This document shows, one piece after another, positions 15,168 through 16,003 of a stretch of DNA of 16,003 nucleotides. The notes below the pieces were generated by a model, which ran no database searches, was not told where the DNA came from, and saw only the letters and a list, made by a program, of their open reading frames with translations. Position numbers and translations under genes: made by a program. Source of the DNA: Bacteroidales bacterium (GTDB lineage Bacteria > Bacteroidota > Bacteroidia > Bacteroidales > P3); NCBI GenBank assembly GCA_012837565.1, contig DUQY01000213.1:1-16003 (forward strand), in the 5' to 3' direction. Numbering within the stretch: the first letter of the stretch is position 1; every line of letters begins with the position of its first letter.

Positions 15168-15830
15168 GGTTAATTATATTTTTTGGTTAACAAATAATAC
15201 TTCAGCTAAGTAATAATGGTATTACAAATAAATTCTCAATAGTAAAATCTGTACAAAATCATCTAAGCAAATCACAACAAATAGTTTAACGCATTTGCAA
15301 TTATAGGATATTCAGCTAAAAATTAGAATAAATTTAAGATCATAACACTGAAACATCCTTGTTCATTTCATAAACAATATGCAATAATACTGAGTTTATT
15401 CGAAATATGCAAGTAATTTTAACAAATAGCCTTATCTTTTTCAAGTTTTTAACATAACTTGAAACAAAGGAAACTAATTATAAACCATATCCTTAATCTA
15501 ATCTTCACTTTCTTTGTTTCAAAAAACCTAAATCTTTGTTTTCAAACTATTCTTATGTCACTAGTTTGTTTCCTGACTTTGACTAATCTTTTTACCATAT
15601 TTTGTTTTAATCGCCATATCAAATTATTATAGCTTTTTGGGCAGATTTTATGGTGTCTCAAAGTAAAATTACTTATTTTTGCTGCATGTATATATGCAAA
15701 AAATCAAATACAATAAGCTTTGACAAGTTGAGAGAGCATTTATTATAATAAAAATGGTTAAGAGTTAGGAAGCAAAATTTCGTTTCCAATCTTCTAATAC
15801 TATTCACAAAAACAAGCCCGAAAACAAGAC
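15168..15830. other. Long AT-rich intergenic region without a supported gene
   Basis: I find no convincing gene here. Visible structure: a dyad GTAATA-ATGG-TATTAC at 15210-15225, upstream of the GNAT gene; TTCAGCTAA repeated at 15201 and 15311; a 7-bp hairpin at 15441-15462; an 11-bp inverted repeat TTGAAACAAAG at 15459-15469 with its complement at 15512-15522; and a TATTTTTG box at 15674-15681 without a -33 partner. No DnaA-box cluster, tRNA or rRNA was seen. A small RNA or a decayed gene is possible but unsupported. Confidence 0.5.
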
Positions 15831-15913
15831 AAAATTAAAACGCTATAATAATTTACTGAAACGCCGTTTAAAAAAAATAAAACGAAGATTCAAGAAATTA
15901 AAACGGCGTTTCA
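15831..15913 (-). repeat. Dispersed intergenic repeat, copy C (with inverted arms)
   Basis: Bases 15831-15860 are an inverted near-copy of 61-90 (27 of 30 identical). The word AAACGAAGATTCA at 15880-15892 is exactly that at 52-64. The element is framed by a perfect 13-bp inverted repeat, TGAAACGCCGTTT at 15857-15869 and its complement at 15901-15913, each arm being itself almost palindromic (AAACG-N-CGTTT). It could fold into a hairpin with a 31-nt loop. No coding capacity. Confidence 0.6.
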
Positions 15914-16003
15914 TTAAGACCCCATCTTTTCAAATTTATATCCCATCTTTTTTAATTTATATCCCATCTTTTTTAATTTATGTCCCACCTTTTTTCTCAA
16001 AGA
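15914..16003 (-). CDS. Possible 3' end of a gene with Lys-rich heptapeptide repeats (partial)
   Basis: Read on the minus strand from the window edge, the frame stays open for 29 codons and ends in tandem stops (TAA, TGA). It encodes a heptapeptide repeat of the form K-M-G-Y-K-L-K: variants GHKLKKM, GYKLKKM and GYKFEKM, then G-S and stop. This could be the basic C-terminal tail of a protein that begins outside the window. The alternative is that the DNA is a non-coding 21-bp tandem repeat and the open frame is a by-product of its length being a multiple of three. No start codon or domain is visible, so coding status is uncertain. Confidence 0.25.
   Translation of the reverse strand, partial: SLRKKVGHKLKKMGYKLKKMGYKFEKMGS
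15921..16000. repeat. 21-bp tandem repeat, about four copies
   Basis: CCCATCTTTT-type units begin at 15921, 15942, 15963 and 15984, exactly 21 bp apart. Two middle copies differ by little, the first has TTTTCAAA in place of TTTTTTAA, and the last is diverged (CCCACC). The repeat may continue beyond the window. It directly follows dispersed repeat copy C. Confidence 0.85.

Noticed and set aside
15650..15748. A 32-codon plus-strand frame (starts MVSQSKITYF, ends FDKLREHLL)
   Set aside because: Short, no recognisable domain, no good promoter or ribosome site, and easily explained by chance in AT-rich DNA. A remnant of a transposase was considered, but no other part of one is present.
15168..16003. 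Replication origin
   Set aside because: AT-rich and with repeats, but no DnaA-box (TTATCCACA type) cluster was seen and no dnaA, dnaN or gidA-type gene is nearby.

Overview
The window is AT-rich DNA that reads as a chromosomal segment of an anaerobic member of the Bacteroidota, most likely the order Bacteroidales. Four things point there: -7 promoter boxes of the form TAnnTTTG with few clear Shine-Dalgarno sites; a lipoprotein peptidase whose catalytic triad has the spacing of Porphyromonas gingivalis DPP5; a DUF3127 protein; and an A-type flavodiiron protein (FprA) of the kind used by anaerobes to remove O2 or NO. I see no tRNA, rRNA, CRISPR array, intact insertion sequence or phage gene. 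Genus and species cannot be fixed from this.

Layout, left to right. Positions 1-166 hold a strong bidirectional terminator hairpin and the first copy of a dispersed repeat. From 2614 down to 167 (minus strand) runs a three-gene operon: a lipoprotein that resembles DUF3298 proteins, a membrane-anchored GH25 lysozyme, and a D-2-hydroxyacid dehydrogenase. From 5316 to 2769 (minus) come dpp5 and a DUF3127 gene with an SSB-like acidic tail, closed by a terminator. An HD-domain phosphohydrolase (minus) and dprA (plus) diverge around 6700. A hairpin built partly from the same dispersed repeat separates dprA from fprA, whose genes converge there.

From 12279 to 7969 (minus) lie a GtrB-type polyprenyl-phosphate glycosyltransferase, a GT-C membrane glycosyltransferase fused to TPRs (overlapping it by 14 bp), and fprA. 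A putative O-antigen ligase gene diverges from gtrB across a perfect 10-bp dyad that contains both -7-like boxes. These three envelope genes plausibly cooperate: GtrB loads a sugar on undecaprenyl phosphate, the GT-C enzyme transfers it in the periplasm, and the Wzy/WaaL-type protein polymerises or ligates glycan. Further right a GNAT acetyltransferase and a fold-type III PLP racemase form a tight two-gene operon (minus).

The last ~836 bases hold no convincing complete gene. They carry an inverted copy of the left-end repeat, a 12-13 bp inverted repeat, and a four-copy 21-bp tandem repeat that, read on the minus strand, stays open as a Lys-rich heptapeptide repeat ending in a stop, possibly the 3' end of a gene outside the window. 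The most unusual signals are this repeat family, which recurs in all three repeat-bearing intergenic regions, and the tandem repeat. No clearly new multi-gene defence or mobile system is visible.
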